Shown here piece by piece: positions 1-11,420 of a stretch of DNA of 64,000 bases. The notes beneath the pieces are model-generated. The model ran no database searches. It had not been told where the DNA came from and saw only the letters and a program-made list of their open reading frames with translations. Numbering within the stretch: the stretch's first letter is position 1; each line of letters opens with the position of its first letter. This DNA comes from Luscinia megarhynchos (lineage: Eukaryota > Chordata > Aves > Passeriformes > Turdidae), in contig CM067576.1 in assembly GCA_034336665.1 (NCBI GenBank), positions 17,876,036 to 17,940,035 on the forward strand, read 5' to 3'. Made by a program: the position numbers and the translations under genes.

Positions 1-2006
1 TTAAAATTTGATTCTCTTCAGAACATGTAGCATTTCACCCTCTTTATGCCCACTTCCAGTATATATATATTTAAATAAACATTGGTAACTACAATTTCAG
101 GATTCAACAGTCAAATCTGAAAACTGTGAGGGACCCAATCCTGTGCCTCTGTTTGCAGCAATTCAGCTGGCACTGCCCTTTTTGCTTGCTTTTATGAAAA
201 TTAAGCGCAAATGGCTGAGAAAGAACCCAGTCCTGGTGTCAGGACAAGATATCTGGGAGCCACGCTGCATCCCGTGAACCAGAATTTGCCAGCAGCTGAT
301 GGACTGAAATGTGTTTCAAATGTGTCTCTCCCAGGGTGTTCCCATCAGTTTTATGTCCTGCTGGGAGACTCCCACTCTCCCAGTGGCCAAAAGGGTGAAA
401 AAAGAGCAGCTCTGGGGAGGTGGAGCTCTGCATTTCCCAACACAGCTTCAGAGCTGGCCGAAGGGCTGAGTGTGGGAATTCGTTTGGAGCAGGTCCAAGT
501 CATGAGCCAGCAGAAACAGTCCTGGTGTGAACTTAGGTGACAGCTGACTTTGTGTGGGAGGAGAAGCAGAAGCAAGCCCTCAGGACACCCTCAGGACAGG
601 TTTAGCCCCTGCCATGTGCACCAGAGCCCTTGTGGTCTTCTGGTTCTTATGTTAACAACACAATATCCCAGAGCAGGAGTGCAAAGAGCTCCTTCCAAAG
701 CTTCCTCCCCGAATTCCCCACCTTTGGCCAGCAGTGAGCTGCCTTCCTTGGGATTCCAGAGCAGAGGTTTGTGCTGTGCCAGGGCAGCCACAGCTGCACA
801 CGAGCTGCTCACAGCACAGCCCTGCCCTGCCCCAGCAGGTTTCCAAACAGAAACTGCAGGATCTTTCCTCTGAGACCCCATTCGTACATGACAGAATGTT
901 ATTTTCAAATTGCAGTTGCTTCTGAATTTTTCCCAAGAAGGACTTTCACACACCCAGTCTGACCCATCCGGGCTGTGTCAGGGGAGGCTGACACCCTCCA
1001 GAGCTGCAGGAGTGATGCCAGCTGGCCACTACAGCCACTGGCCACCCTGTTCTGTGCCCTAGAAAAGCACACACAGTCTCACAGGGTGGAGCAATTTTGC
1101 TTGGTCTGAGGGCTGGCTCCATCAAATTCTGGAAGCAGAACAGTTAGCAGCAGCACTGACAGTGCCTGATGAATGAAATCCCTCCTCCTTCCTCAGGGAG
1201 GAGGGGATATGTTTCATTAATTACTACCTTCCAGGGTGTGTTGTCTTGCTCCTGTCTGTGCTGAATTCCACGTAAACCCTCTGCTGAATGTCACATGCTC
1301 GTGCAAGATTGTGTGTTTGGGTATCTGCTGTAGCTGGCAGATGTTTACAGACTGGTGTATCTGCACAGCTTCTCCTGCACAGCCATCCATCTGTGCTCCC
1401 TGCTAGACAGCAAGTTATTCCACCTTAGGCTGGAATAATTTAAGATTGTGACATCAATCCTTAATCTGCATTTTTTTAGCTGGCAGCATGCAGAGATTTT
1501 AACTTACAGCCACTAGACTGTGATTTTATATTAATCTAAGTTGCTTATTTAAGATTCAGCCATTTGTAAACAAGTGGCTGTAACTAAATGATGCTACAGC
1601 TGTTTTTAAAGATGACAGAACTGTGATTAACAGGGACCTGTGGAATGCACAACCTGCCATAATTTGTAGCACAGATTTCAGGATGGTCTGATGTTCCAGA
1701 GTGCTGAGCTCTTTAAAAACCATCACCAAAAAATTAACAGCCATTCCTCCGTGTTTCCAGCAGCACATGAAGAAGCAGGCAGGTTCGAGGCTGTGGCACA
1801 GGCTCATCTCTGAGGACCCTTCAGCATATTTTCCAGCCCCACAGTGAGAGCCCCCCTGTCCTGCCCAGCCTGCAGAGGGCACAGAGCTGACCCGGGCTCA
1901 GCTGGGGCCCCCTAAAGGCGCCTCTACCCAGGGACTGAAATAAAGTTACACATTGCCCATCCTCTCGGGGGGAGACAACGCCGATTGCACCTACACCTTC
2001 CAGAAA
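1..2006. other. Noncoding DNA, no gene recognised
   Basis: This is mixed-composition sequence with a short TA run near 60-75. Open frames here are about 120 codons or less, overlap on both strands and resemble no family I know. No repeat family, RNA gene or convincing splice-bounded exon was seen. If the RANBP17 assignment further right is correct, this is RANBP17 intron or 3' flank. Confidence 0.6.
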
Positions 2007-4007
2007 GGGCTCAGAGCAGGCTCAGAGCAGGCTCAGGCAGGCTCAGGCTGGGCTCAGGCTGGGCTCAGGCTGGGCTCAGGCTGGGCTCAGGCTGGGCTCA
2101 GGCTGGGCTCAGAGCAGGCTCAGGCTGGGCTCAGAGAAGGCTCACAGCAGGCTCAGGCAGGCTCAGGCTGGGCTCAGGCTGGGCTCAGAGCAGGCTCAGA
2201 GCAGGCTCAGAGCAGGCTCAGAGCAGGCTCAGAGCAGGCTCAGGCTGGGCTCAGGCTGGGCTCAGGCTGGGCTCAGAGCAGGCTCAGGCAGGCTCAGAGC
2301 AGGCTCAGAGCAGGCTCAGGCTGGGCTCAGGCTGGGCTCAGGCTGGGCTCAGAGCAGGCTCAGGCAGGCTCAGGCTGGGCTCAGGCTGGGCTCAGAGCAG
2401 GCTCAGAGCAGGCTCAGAGCAGGCTCAGGCAGGCTCAGGCAGGCTCAGAGCAGGCTCAGGCAGGCTCAGAGCAGGCTCAGGCTGGGCTCAGAGCAGGCTC
2501 AGAGCAGGCTCAGGCAGGCTCAGAGCAGGCTCAGAGCAGGCTCAGAGCAGGCTCAGAGCAGGCTCAGGCAGGCTCAGGCTGGGCTCAGAGCAGGCTCAGG
2601 CAGGCTCAGAGCAGGCTCAGGCTGGGCTCAGAGCAGGCTCAGGCTGGGCTCAGAGCAGGCTCAGAGCAGGCTCAGGCTGGGCTCAGAGCAGGCTCAGGCT
2701 GGGCTCAGAGCAGGCTCAGAGCAGGCTCAGGCTGGGCTCAGGCAGGCTCAGGCTGGGCTCAGAGCAGGCTCAGAGCAGGCTCAGAGCAGGCTCAGGCAGG
2801 CTCAGGCTGGGCTCAGGCTGGGCTCAGAGCAGGCTCAGGCTGGGCTCAGAGCTGGGCTCAGGCTGGGCTCAGGCTGGGCTCAGAGCAGGCTCAGAGCAGG
2901 CTCAGGCTGGGCTCAGGCTGGGCTCAGGCTGGGCTCAGAGCAGGCTCAGGCTGGGCTCAGGGCTGGGCTCAGAGCAGGCTCAGGCTGGGCTCAGGCAGGC
3001 TCAGGCTGGGCTCAGGCTGGGCTCAGAGCAGGCTCAGAGCAGGCTCAGGCTGGGCTCAGAGCAGGCTCAGGCTGGGCTCAGGCTGGGCTCAGAGCAGGCT
3101 CAGAGCAGGCTCAGGCAGGCTCAGGCTGGGCTCAGGCTGGGCTCAGAGCAGGCTCAGGCTGGGCTCAGGCTGGGCTCAGAGCAGGCTCAGGCTGGGCTCA
3201 GGCTGGGCTCAGGCTGGGCTCAGAGCAGGCTCAGGCAGGCTCAGGCTGGGCTCAGAGCAGGCTCAGGCAGGCTCAGGCTGGGCTCAGAGCAGGCTCAGAG
3301 CAGGCTCAGGCTAGGCTCAGAGCAGGCTCAGGCTGGGCTCATGCTGGGCTCAGAGCAGGCTCAGGCTGGGCTCAGAGCAGGCTCAGGCTGGGCTCAGAGC
3401 TAGGCTCAGAGCAGGCTCAGAGCAGGCTCAGGCTGGGCTCAGAGCAGGCTCAGGCTGGGCTCAGAGCAGGCTCAGGCTGGGCTCAGAGCAGGCTCAGAGC
3501 AGGCTCAGGCTGGGCTCAGAGCAGGCTCAGGCTGGGCTCAGAGCAGGCTCAGAGCAGGCTCAGGCTGGGCTCAGAGCAGGCTCAGGCTGGGCTCAGAGCA
3601 GGCTCAGGCTGGGCTCAGAGCAGGCTCAGGCTGGGCTCAGAGCAGGCTCAGGCTGGGCTCAGAGCAGGCTCAGGCTGGGCTCAGGCTGGGCTCAGGCTGG
3701 GCTCAGAGCAGGCTCAGGCAGGCTCAGGCTGGGCTCAGAGCAGGCTCAGAGCAGGCTCAGGCTGGGCTCAGAGCAGGCTCAGGCTGGGCTCAGAGCAGGC
3801 TCAGAGCAGGCTCAGAGCAGGCTCAGGCTGGGGCTCAGAGCAGGCTCAGGCTGGGCTCAGAGCAGGCTCAGAGCAGGCTCAGGCTGGGCTCAGAGCAGGC
3901 TCAGGCTCAGAGAGGCTCAGGCTGGGCTCAGAGCAGGCTCAGAGCAGGCTCAGGCAGGGCTCAGAGCAGGCTCAGGCTAGGCTCAGGCTGGGCTCAGGCA
4001 GGCTCAG
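2007..4007. repeat. Minisatellite, 10/11-bp unit, about 2.0 kb
   Basis: About 180 head-to-tail units share the core GGCTCAG and come in three main types: GGCTCAGAGCA (11 bp), GGCTCAGGCTG (11 bp) and GGCTCAGGCA (10 bp). The left part has runs of one type. From about 3400 to 3680 the two 11-bp types tend to alternate, giving a 22-bp higher-order period. Rare variants occur, such as GGCTCATGCTG near 3338. Two plus-strand frames stay open for over 450 codons because no unit carries a stop. The predicted peptides are monotonous (AGSEQAQ, RLRAGSGWAQ) and I treat them as artefacts. Confidence 0.97.
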
Positions 4008-6300
4008 CCCCTGGACCCTGCCAGGAGCAGAACCAGAGGCTCCCCCCCACAGCAATATTGAGCAGAGACAATTAGAACTGGGTAATTATTTTCCCCGTGG
4101 AGATGATCGGCAGGGACAAGGGGGCAGGGTGGGGTTTAAGGTGCCCTTGAGGGAACTGAGAGTGGGAAAAAGGCTCAGCTGGGCTGTGAGCACTTTGCCA
4201 GGGTGGTCTGGAGGGCACAGACCCCTCCTCTGGCTGCAGCAGAGCACTGGACCAGCACACACCTCAAAAACCTGAAATAACTATAAATCACCCATTGCTG
4301 ACAGATTGTAAGCCTCTCCTGTTTTCAAACTGTTCAGGAATTGATTCTAATTTCTTCTGTAGAACAATTAAAAGTGTTTTTGTTATCCTGATGAACTGAG
4401 CTGTAACCAAAGCTTTTGCAAATAAACACAAAGACAGATGATAAAGCTGGTAATAAGCAGATTGCTGCTGTGTCCTGAGCAGCACCAACACTTGGCAGTG
4501 AATATCATCTTTCACAACAACAACAACAAAGGCTAAGAGCACACGGCCCTTTCATGCAGTCATCAAAACAAAATGCACTGAATATTATATTTCATACTAA
4601 ATACATTACCCTGGCAGTTTGACACTCAGCATTTCAATAGATATTGCATCTCTCTAACATTCTGCCTGAATTTCTGCAGATGGACTTTTAAGTATCAATG
4701 GAAGATTACTTTACTTGTCACGCTAAAAAGATTTTAAAGAATGGTTGCACACACTTCATTTTAAATTTTTTTCTATTTCTTTTTTTTAAAAAAAGGAAAG
4801 CGACTTATGAATTCAGAAACATGGTTCTGTGAAAGGTCAAAGCCTGTGCTGCTGCAGCCCTTTGTGTGTGGGGCTCTTCAGCCACTCAGCTCCTCACCTG
4901 GTGTGCCCAGCAAAGCACCAGGAGCTTCACCGAGCTAAACTCAGCTTACCTAGACAGTGCTGGCCTCAGCTGAGAGAAAGCCACAGCATTCCCAAGTCTC
5001 ATCAATCCACTGTGACATGGTTTTGGGTTTTTTAAAAATGTATTTTATCTTAAAGCTGTGAAGCTTGCAAATACAAATACACAAGAATCATGCAAATACA
5101 TGCAAATACCCAAGAATCTGGGTAAATTCTCAGTAAAAAACTCCAAACCAACGAGCACCAAAGGAAAAAGCCCAGCTGGATGCCATGATTTCAGGAGACA
5201 CCTTGAGCACACAAATCCCTCTCAGGATCACAAACAGATGAAACCAACAGCACTAGCCAGGAGAAGTGCAGATTTTGAGGTTCAGTTCCAGAGACCTAAA
5301 ATCAGGCATTTGTCAAGGGTAGGTGGGACACACATTTGGGCTCTGCCAGTGAGCACTGGCACAAACCAGCCCCTTCACCTGCACATCTCTGCTCTGACTC
5401 CCAGCCAGGGTGCCCAGGACCCGCCTCATCCAGCCCTGGACCCCACACCAGCCCCAGCTCAGCTGCTGCCACCAGATCCAGCAGCAATTAACACCCTTGG
5501 AAGCTGCTGCTGTTCTAGAATTTTAAATTTACTTTTTTCTTTTCCCAGCTGGAGGAGGGGGGTTGTTCAGGAGAGCGAGTTTCATCACTCACGTGGCAAA
5601 TCTGCCAGTAGCAGATCACAGAATGGATTGTTACCTTTCCCTATCCATTTTGTAAAGATATTGCTTTCTTTCCAGACTGCAAGCATCACTTCTAACTGGA
5701 TTTTGAATTATAATGTGAACTTTACAAAATTATTGGTGCTATTCATATCACTAGTTAGATTCTATGGAACTGTGATATTTTTTGACCTTCCCCAAACCAG
5801 CACCTCTTAGTGTTTATTATCATAACAGAACCACAGCCAGCAGAAATGGAACATTTCCAAGTAAAGTATTACATTGCAGGGAGTAAACAAGGAATAAAAC
5901 ATTTTTATACTTCTCCCTAAACTTATTTGCTTTTTGAAAATATTTATGCGGCACAAAGACGTGAGTTTAGCGAGAAATACAGCCAGTTCCTCTTGTTTAA
6001 TTGAAACATTTATGCTTTTTGTTCTGCTAGCAAAAAGCAACGAACAGTAATATTGCAAGATAAACACACAGGAAACTTATAGATATGATTGTAAAACAAC
6101 ATCATCCTAATGTTTCCACTTAATTACCCTGAAATGTATTCTATTTAATATTCATTACTCAAAAGCCAATTTAAAAGAGAATGAGGTGAAGGGACTTATT
6201 CAGAAAGACGGACTGTCACTCACTGCAATAGTTATCTAATACACAGAAGTTAATAAAGCAGATTAATCTACAAGTCCCTTTAAGCCATCAGCGAGTTTAG
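4008..6300. other. AT-rich noncoding DNA
   Basis: No gene is recognised. There is an A/T homopolymer-rich patch at about 4761-4797 and a pair of POU octamers at 5090-5107 (annotated separately). The frame at 5058-5810 is 250 codons long. It has low-complexity, intron-like composition and no recognisable domain, so I do not call it a gene. From about 5900 the DNA becomes AT-rich with few repeats and runs into the CpG-dense block. Confidence 0.55.
5090..5107 (+). promoter_or_regulatory. Two POU octamer motifs 10 bp apart
   Basis: ATGCAAAT occurs at 5090-5097 and again at 5100-5107, so the two octamers start exactly 10 bp apart, about one helical turn. A related TTGCAAAT lies just upstream near 5065. 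Octamers are the canonical site of POU/Oct factors. Function here is inferred from the motif only. The local duplication (ATGCAAATAC twice) could also be chance. Confidence 0.3.
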
Positions 6301-6600
6301 AACAACTGCCTCTTTGACCCCGCGCCCTCCCGGCGCGCACCAGCAGCAGGTGCCAGCTGCACCCGCGCCGCTCTCGCTGCGCTCCTGACCAGCAGCTGAC
6401 CCTGCCGGCCCGATTGTTCCGCGCGCTGCCCCACGGGCTGCTCGCACCAGCCAGGGGCGAACAAAAGCGGGCGCGGAGCAGCTGCCTCGCCCGGGGCCCC
6501 GCGGCGCCGGCACCTCGCGCTGGCGGAGCTGCTCCCGGCCCGGGCTGCGGCGCAGCTTGCGCCACGGAGAGGGGATTCCCAATTTGATTTAGCGCCGCTA
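6301..6600. promoter_or_regulatory. CpG-dense block, possible CpG island
   Basis: About 300 bp of very GC-rich DNA with many CpG dinucleotides and GCGC/CCGG sites sits abruptly between AT-rich flanks. CpG-dense DNA in a vertebrate usually marks a promoter or a Polycomb-bound developmental element. No TATA box, first exon or coding frame can be assigned. Frames on the minus strand here have random-looking GC-rich composition. It could be a promoter for an unannotated noncoding RNA, an orphan CpG island in the presumed TLX3 regulatory domain, or simply GC-rich sequence. Confidence 0.5.
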
Positions 6601-8930
6601 TTAAGACCGTGAAATCTTCGGGTACATCACTAATGATGATGTATTTTAACATTAAAAATCCTAAAATTAAATTACTCAGTTCACAGGATAACGAATCACA
6701 ATGAGGCTTTAAACAAAGCGGAATTAGAAAAGACACTAAGCTCATTAATTTTTTTTATTTCTTAATTGACAGCGCACATAGTGATAACTATACATTTAGC
6801 AATATACTTGGGGCTGGGATTGCTGCCACTTTTGTATGTGAACAGTGAGAAGCATGTATAAAAGAGAAACAACCGTAGCTTTCATTAAGACAACACAGCT
6901 TTGACACAGTTATTTTGCTGCTGCAAATTACACAACCACAAAAACAATCAGAGTAATGATTAAATGCAGTTATATACATGGGAGACTACTAGTGCAAATG
7001 TTAACATATTTAAATGGGTTCCTTCATTAAAAAGATTATATATGATATTAAACCATCAATCAAATTGAAACACTAGAGCCTAAACGTATTGTCACTGGTT
7101 AAAGTAAATGACTTTGAGACTGAATTTTGGCTCACTCAATATGGTGCCTTTTCTGTTGCTTAGCCACCCAAATCTCTGCTGGCTTGGCTACAGCTGGTAT
7201 ATCTCCATCCCTTTCAATTAATAAAGAAAGTTATGGTAGTATTGGATAACATTTTTAAATTGGGCTAAGAGGCTGAAACAGATGTCCCAGGGAAAATCCC
7301 TCTCACCATTGCATCAAGACTTTCAAGCCTCAAGCCAGCAAAAGCTGAGCACGCTCATCCTGATTCAGCTGAGCCTTTAAACACATTTGATTTTAAGCAT
7401 GGGAGCAATCACACCTGTGGGTTGGCTCTGTTCTGAAAATGAAGTGTATGCTCACAAATATGAGTGAGGGTCTTAGGCACTCGACGTCTTGCACCAGCAC
7501 CAGTGCCATTTAGATTTCTTAGTGAAGTCTAAATTCTGAAATTCCTTGTGATGTGCTTAGGTCCAAGCACTGCTGCCTGGGCCATGAAGTACGTGTTACA
7601 AACACAGCTTCGCTGCAGGTGCTTGTCTCCATTCCTGTGCATAACTCCACACTGGCTGCAAACAGCACTGAGCTTTTATCCAAAAAACAGAAACATCACT
7701 TATTTCACTACATAAAAGGGAAAAAATGAAAGTTGCAATTTATAATATTTCTTATTATAGTAATGGCACTTGATTTTTCATTGCTACTGGCACCTCTGCT
7801 TCCTGGTTTCCACTTGCCTGGTGGTGCCTGTCAGTCACTGGGTGCAGTCTTGATCACATTCTGCCCCACTGGGCAGCCCAGGCAAATTCCCCAGGACATC
7901 ACTCTCCTCCCTCTGCTCATCCCTGGCAACTGCCACCCCTTGCTGGCTCCTGGCTCCTGGCTCTGGTCTGTTCACCTGCACACCTTCCCCCCTACTGCAA
8001 CACTCTCCAGCTCTCTCCAGCCCCTGCATTCCACCAGGTTCTCCTCGGGCAGGGAGTGCTGGCTCTTCCATGTCGCTGCCCATGGTCCCCTCCTCCAGCA
8101 CTGCCCACCCATTGTCCCCTGCAATGGCAAACCCTGGAAGGGCTCAGCTCAGGCACAGCCTGGTCCCAGGGACACAAAGCACCTCCCTGCCAGCACTGGC
8201 CCTGCTGGGCCCACCAGGCTGAGGCGTGCAGCAGCCCTGCCAGGGCCAGGGGAGCCCAGACATTGCCCAGTCTCATCCCAAATCCAGCTCCTTCTTGTCC
8301 AGTGATCTTTCTGAGCATGAGGCACAGCAGGTAATCACTGGGCACTGCTCTCTCCCTCGCTTGGCCTCCTTGTACTCCACATCCCTGCCCAGGAAACACG
8401 CAGGAAAGAAAGCGAACACTGGAATGTCACTGAAATCCTGGTTTTGTTCAACCAACCAAACAACCACTTATCCCCTCTGCACCCAGCACAGAATCATTTC
8501 AGACATGGCTGTGCAAGCAAGAATTCTTTACCTATTGTGCCTGACTCATAAACATTTATTAGAACTGCAGGTGAAAAATGCTACAAAACTCATTGGTTTT
8601 TGGAATGAACAGAAATAGTATTTTACTACACAAAAATGGAGCTAACAGCCTAATGTGTAAAGTTCAGCAAGATCAGCATTAACAGAAGGTAGCTTCTTAA
8701 GACTAAAAATTACGCTTTCATTTGCAAAGTGAAGCAGCAGAGGCTTCAATTCTCAATCCCAGAAAAACAGCAAAGTAGGAGCCTTTAAAAATTATTTATC
8801 AAAGTGCTTAGAACAGAACATAACATCAATAGTTGAGTGCAGCAAGCTTAATACCATGTTCCACCATATATCTCAAATTACTTCCCACATCGATTCGGTG
8901 TGGCTGTCAGATCCCCTCGCCAAGTGGCCG
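6601..8930. other. Noncoding DNA, AT-rich on the left, mixed on the right
   Basis: From 6601 to about 7260 the DNA is AT-rich with TAAT-type homeodomain cores and no repeats. This suits candidate conserved noncoding sequence, but conservation cannot be tested here. From 7260 to 8930 the composition is mixed. Frames near 7733-8618 overlap on both strands and show no family resemblance. No RNA gene or mobile element was recognised. Confidence 0.45.
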
Positions 8931-9165
8931 TCAGCAGATGGAGCTCAGGCTGCTCGCCCGGGGCGACGAGCCCGGCCACGGCACAGCCGGCCAGAGCCAC
9001 CAGCCAGCGCCGAGCTCCCGGGAGCCGAAACTCGCTCCTGAGCATCGCGGAGCTGTTCCACCTCCGCGTTCTCTACTGCCCGAGCTGCTGCGGGGCACGA
9101 ACGAGGGGCGATCCCGCAGCTCCGGTCCGGGCCAGCCCCGCCCCGCGGCCGGCCCTGGGCAGCGC

Positions 9166-9218
9166 GGGGATGGTGGGGATGGTGGGGATGGTGATGGTGG
9201 TGGCGGTGGTGATGATGG

Positions 9219-9256
<38 letters not shown>

Positions 9257-9292
9257 GTGATGATGGTGATGGTGATGATGATGGTAGTGATG
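9166..9292. repeat. GAT/GGT trinucleotide-type repeat
   Basis: The array starts as GGGATGGT units, changes to GATGGT, then to a nearly pure run of about a dozen GAT triplets, then to mixed GAT/GGT ending near 9292. In different frames it would encode poly-Asp, poly-Met or poly-His. This is a typical low-complexity artefact and not a coding signal. Confidence 0.95.
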
Positions 9293-9490
9293 CCCACGTT
9301 CCGGACGCACGGAGCGGTGACGCAGCCCCGCGGGGCTCCCGCACTGGGGCCGGGCGGTCCCTGCGGCTCCTGCGGGAGGGCCCCGGGGCCGCGGAGCCGC
9401 CCCTGCCCAACCCCGGCCCCTCCGGCCCCCGGCCCGCACCCACTGCCCGCAGCGCTCTCCTCCGCTCGGCCCCGGCTCCCCCGGGCAGTG

Positions 9491-9705
9491 CCGGACCGGG
9501 CCGTGCCGGGCAGGGCAGGGCTGCTCTGTGCCGTTCCGGACCGGGCCGAGCCGTGCCGGGCAGTGCCGGACCGGGCCGTGCCGGGCAGGGCAGGGCTGCT
9601 CTGTGCCGTTCCGGACTGGACCCGAGTCGTGCCGGGCAGTGCCGGACCGGGCCGGGCAGGGCAGGGCTGCTCCGTGCCGTTCCGGACCGGGCCGTGCCCG
9701 CCGGG
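9491..9705. repeat. GC-rich tandem repeat, about 75-bp unit, three copies
   Basis: The string CTGCTCTGTGCCGTTCCGGA recurs at about 9521, 9596 and (with one change) 9667, giving periods of 75 and 71 bp. Within each copy there are shorter GTGCCGGACCGGGCC and GGGCAGGGCAG repeats. CCGG sites (HpaII/MspI) are frequent, so the array is rich in potential methylation sites. Confidence 0.9.
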
Positions 9706-9754
9706 CGGAGCCGCTGCCCCGCTCCGGGTGCTGCCCGATCCCCCCGGCCGGGCC

Positions 9755-9974
9755 GGGCCATTGTCCGGGCATTGTCCGGGCATTGTCCTGGACACTGTCC
9801 GGGTCCTTGTCCGGGTATTGTCCGGGGCATTGTCCGGGTCCTTGTCCGGCCATTGTCCGGGCATTGTCCGGGGCATTGTCCGGGCATTTTTCGGGCCGTT
9901 GTCCGGGACATTGTCTGGGTCCTTGTCCGGGGCATTGTCCGGGCATTGTCCGGGGCATTGTCCGGGCATTGTCC
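9755..9974. repeat. CpG-bearing 11/12-bp minisatellite
   Basis: About 18 units are built on CCGGGCATTGT with variants such as CCGGGTCCTTGT and CCGGGGCATTGT. Nearly every unit has one CCGG. The array lies 50 bp to the right of the 75-bp repeat and ends in a GC-rich, non-repeated stretch. Confidence 0.93.
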
Positions 9975-10060
9975 GCGCCCCACGGCAGCCCCGAGCCCCG
10001 GCTGGGACGGGCACCTGGACGCGGCAGCCGCGCGGGTACCGAGCTGCCGAACCTCCCAAG

Positions 10061-11420
10061 CCGAGCACGGCTCACCATCAGGCCGCAGGTTTCAGCGCTG
10101 CTGAGCTCTGTGACCTGCTCCTTAACAGGGGTTACGCATTACTGAGCCCAAACAGATGTCCTGAAAACTGAAACCGCTGGTTAGGAAGCAGCAATCTTGT
10201 TCATTAGCTTCCATGATAGTCAAATCGTCCATAAAGCCGGTGTTTAATGGCCAGCCAATGAATAATCAATGTATCACTTTTCATCGAGTGTGAAAGTGAG
10301 AATAATCTAATACACCGTGCCCCCGGTAGCGCACCAGGCCCTGGGTTCCGCTTCTATTCAGGGCTGATTTATAACCCAATGGAAACCTGATGTAAACATA
10401 TGATCAATGAGTCCCATCATTGCTAATAATAACCCCCGACCGGCACACTCCCTCCTCTCCAAAGCCATCCCTTTAGGCTATTAGCTTCGTCCAGCTAATC
10501 CTCCCCACTATTCCTGCCTGCTGCTTTTACCTTGGCCATCCGTTCAGTCCGGCAGACTCAGAAGTAATTTTATACGCAGCAGAGAGCGGGTGGAATTGAT
10601 TTTTCGCTCAGTGCTCAGTTCCCATCTGAATAATTATCAATTTTACTGCCTCATAAAGGGAAGAGTCAAAATTTCAAATCAATTCAAAAGAGCTTCTGAG
10701 ACTACAGAAACTGTGCATGAGAATAAAGGTCAAAGTTGTCAGTGACCCCAGGAGATGATGTCAGATATTAGTACCCTGAATAGTTGACATCAAAGGCACT
10801 CAATATGATATGACTAGTGCTAATGCAAATCATATTTATGCTGACTGCTGGATGACCGGCCATTAATATTTAAAAGAGCATGTGAAAGCCTGCATTCAAA
10901 ATAAATATAACGTATTCCGCAGAATCTGAAGTTAATAAAGACAGATTGCTGCCCAGTCATATGCTGTAAAGTGAAAGATTACTGCATATTAACAGCCTGA
11001 GTGTTACATGGGGACTGCCCCAGATGGGCAGCAGAGCCCGGAGCCCAGCCCGCTGCTCTGCCCCTCCCGTCAGGGCACGCGAGGTGCAGCGTGGAGCATC
11101 CCGCAGCCCCAGACGCTGGCGGCTGCTTCCAGGAGCCCTGTCAGCGTGTCACACACGGACCTGCAATGTGACAAGGGAATCATCCCGTTCTGGTAATGAT
11201 GTCAATAATAAACGCCATTAATATTCTCGGAATACAGTGCCAGGATTATATTAGCTGCCATTAGCTCCTTTTCACCTTCAATTAGAACAGCAAGCAAACG
11301 CCAACAGCAACTGGTGACTGTGTGCCAGGCGTTTTACAAACGACACCCACCTGGCAAGGAAATGCAAACGACCACGCTCCTCATTTGCATTTAGTTAATC
11401 TCTGCATTCCTTAAGAGCCT
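10061..11420. promoter_or_regulatory. Candidate conserved noncoding / enhancer block
   Basis: This is repeat-free, AT-rich DNA that still keeps scattered CpGs. It is dense in developmental factor motifs: octamers ATGCAAAT at 10823-10830 and ATTTGCAT at 11383-11390, an octamer-like ATGCAAAC at 11362-11369, a nuclear-receptor-like AGGTCAAAG near 10727, and many TAAT/ATTA cores. Such texture is typical of conserved noncoding elements around developmental genes. Conservation itself cannot be tested from one sequence. The small open frames at about 11008-11221 look like chance. Confidence 0.35.

Larger units (their letters stand above)
8931..10060. promoter_or_regulatory. CpG-dense block of about 1.1 kb with nested arrays
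   Basis: This is strongly GC- and CpG-rich sequence flanked by AT-rich DNA. It contains four tandem arrays annotated separately (9166-9292, 9491-9705, 9755-9974 and smaller GC repeats). Composition alone would qualify it as a CpG island. However, much of the CpG content comes from repeated CCGG-containing units, so it may be a repeat-generated island. Frames of over 350 codons on both strands encode runs of Asp, Met, His or Ser from the GAT repeat and are not believable proteins. Confidence 0.55.

Noticed and set aside
1953..3403. Open frames of 453 and 472 codons on the plus strand
   Set aside because: They arise entirely from the 10/11-bp array. Two frames are open at once and the peptides are periodic, with no domain or start context.
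5058..5810. 250-codon plus-strand frame
   Set aside because: Composition is intron-like, no domain is recognisable and no supporting transcription signals are present. It is the longest non-repeat frame but is plausible by chance in 64 kb.
8833..10171. Frames of 330-423 codons on both strands with poly-Asp, poly-Met or poly-His
   Set aside because: They are produced by the GAT repeat and GC-rich arrays, with competing frames on both strands and no family resemblance.
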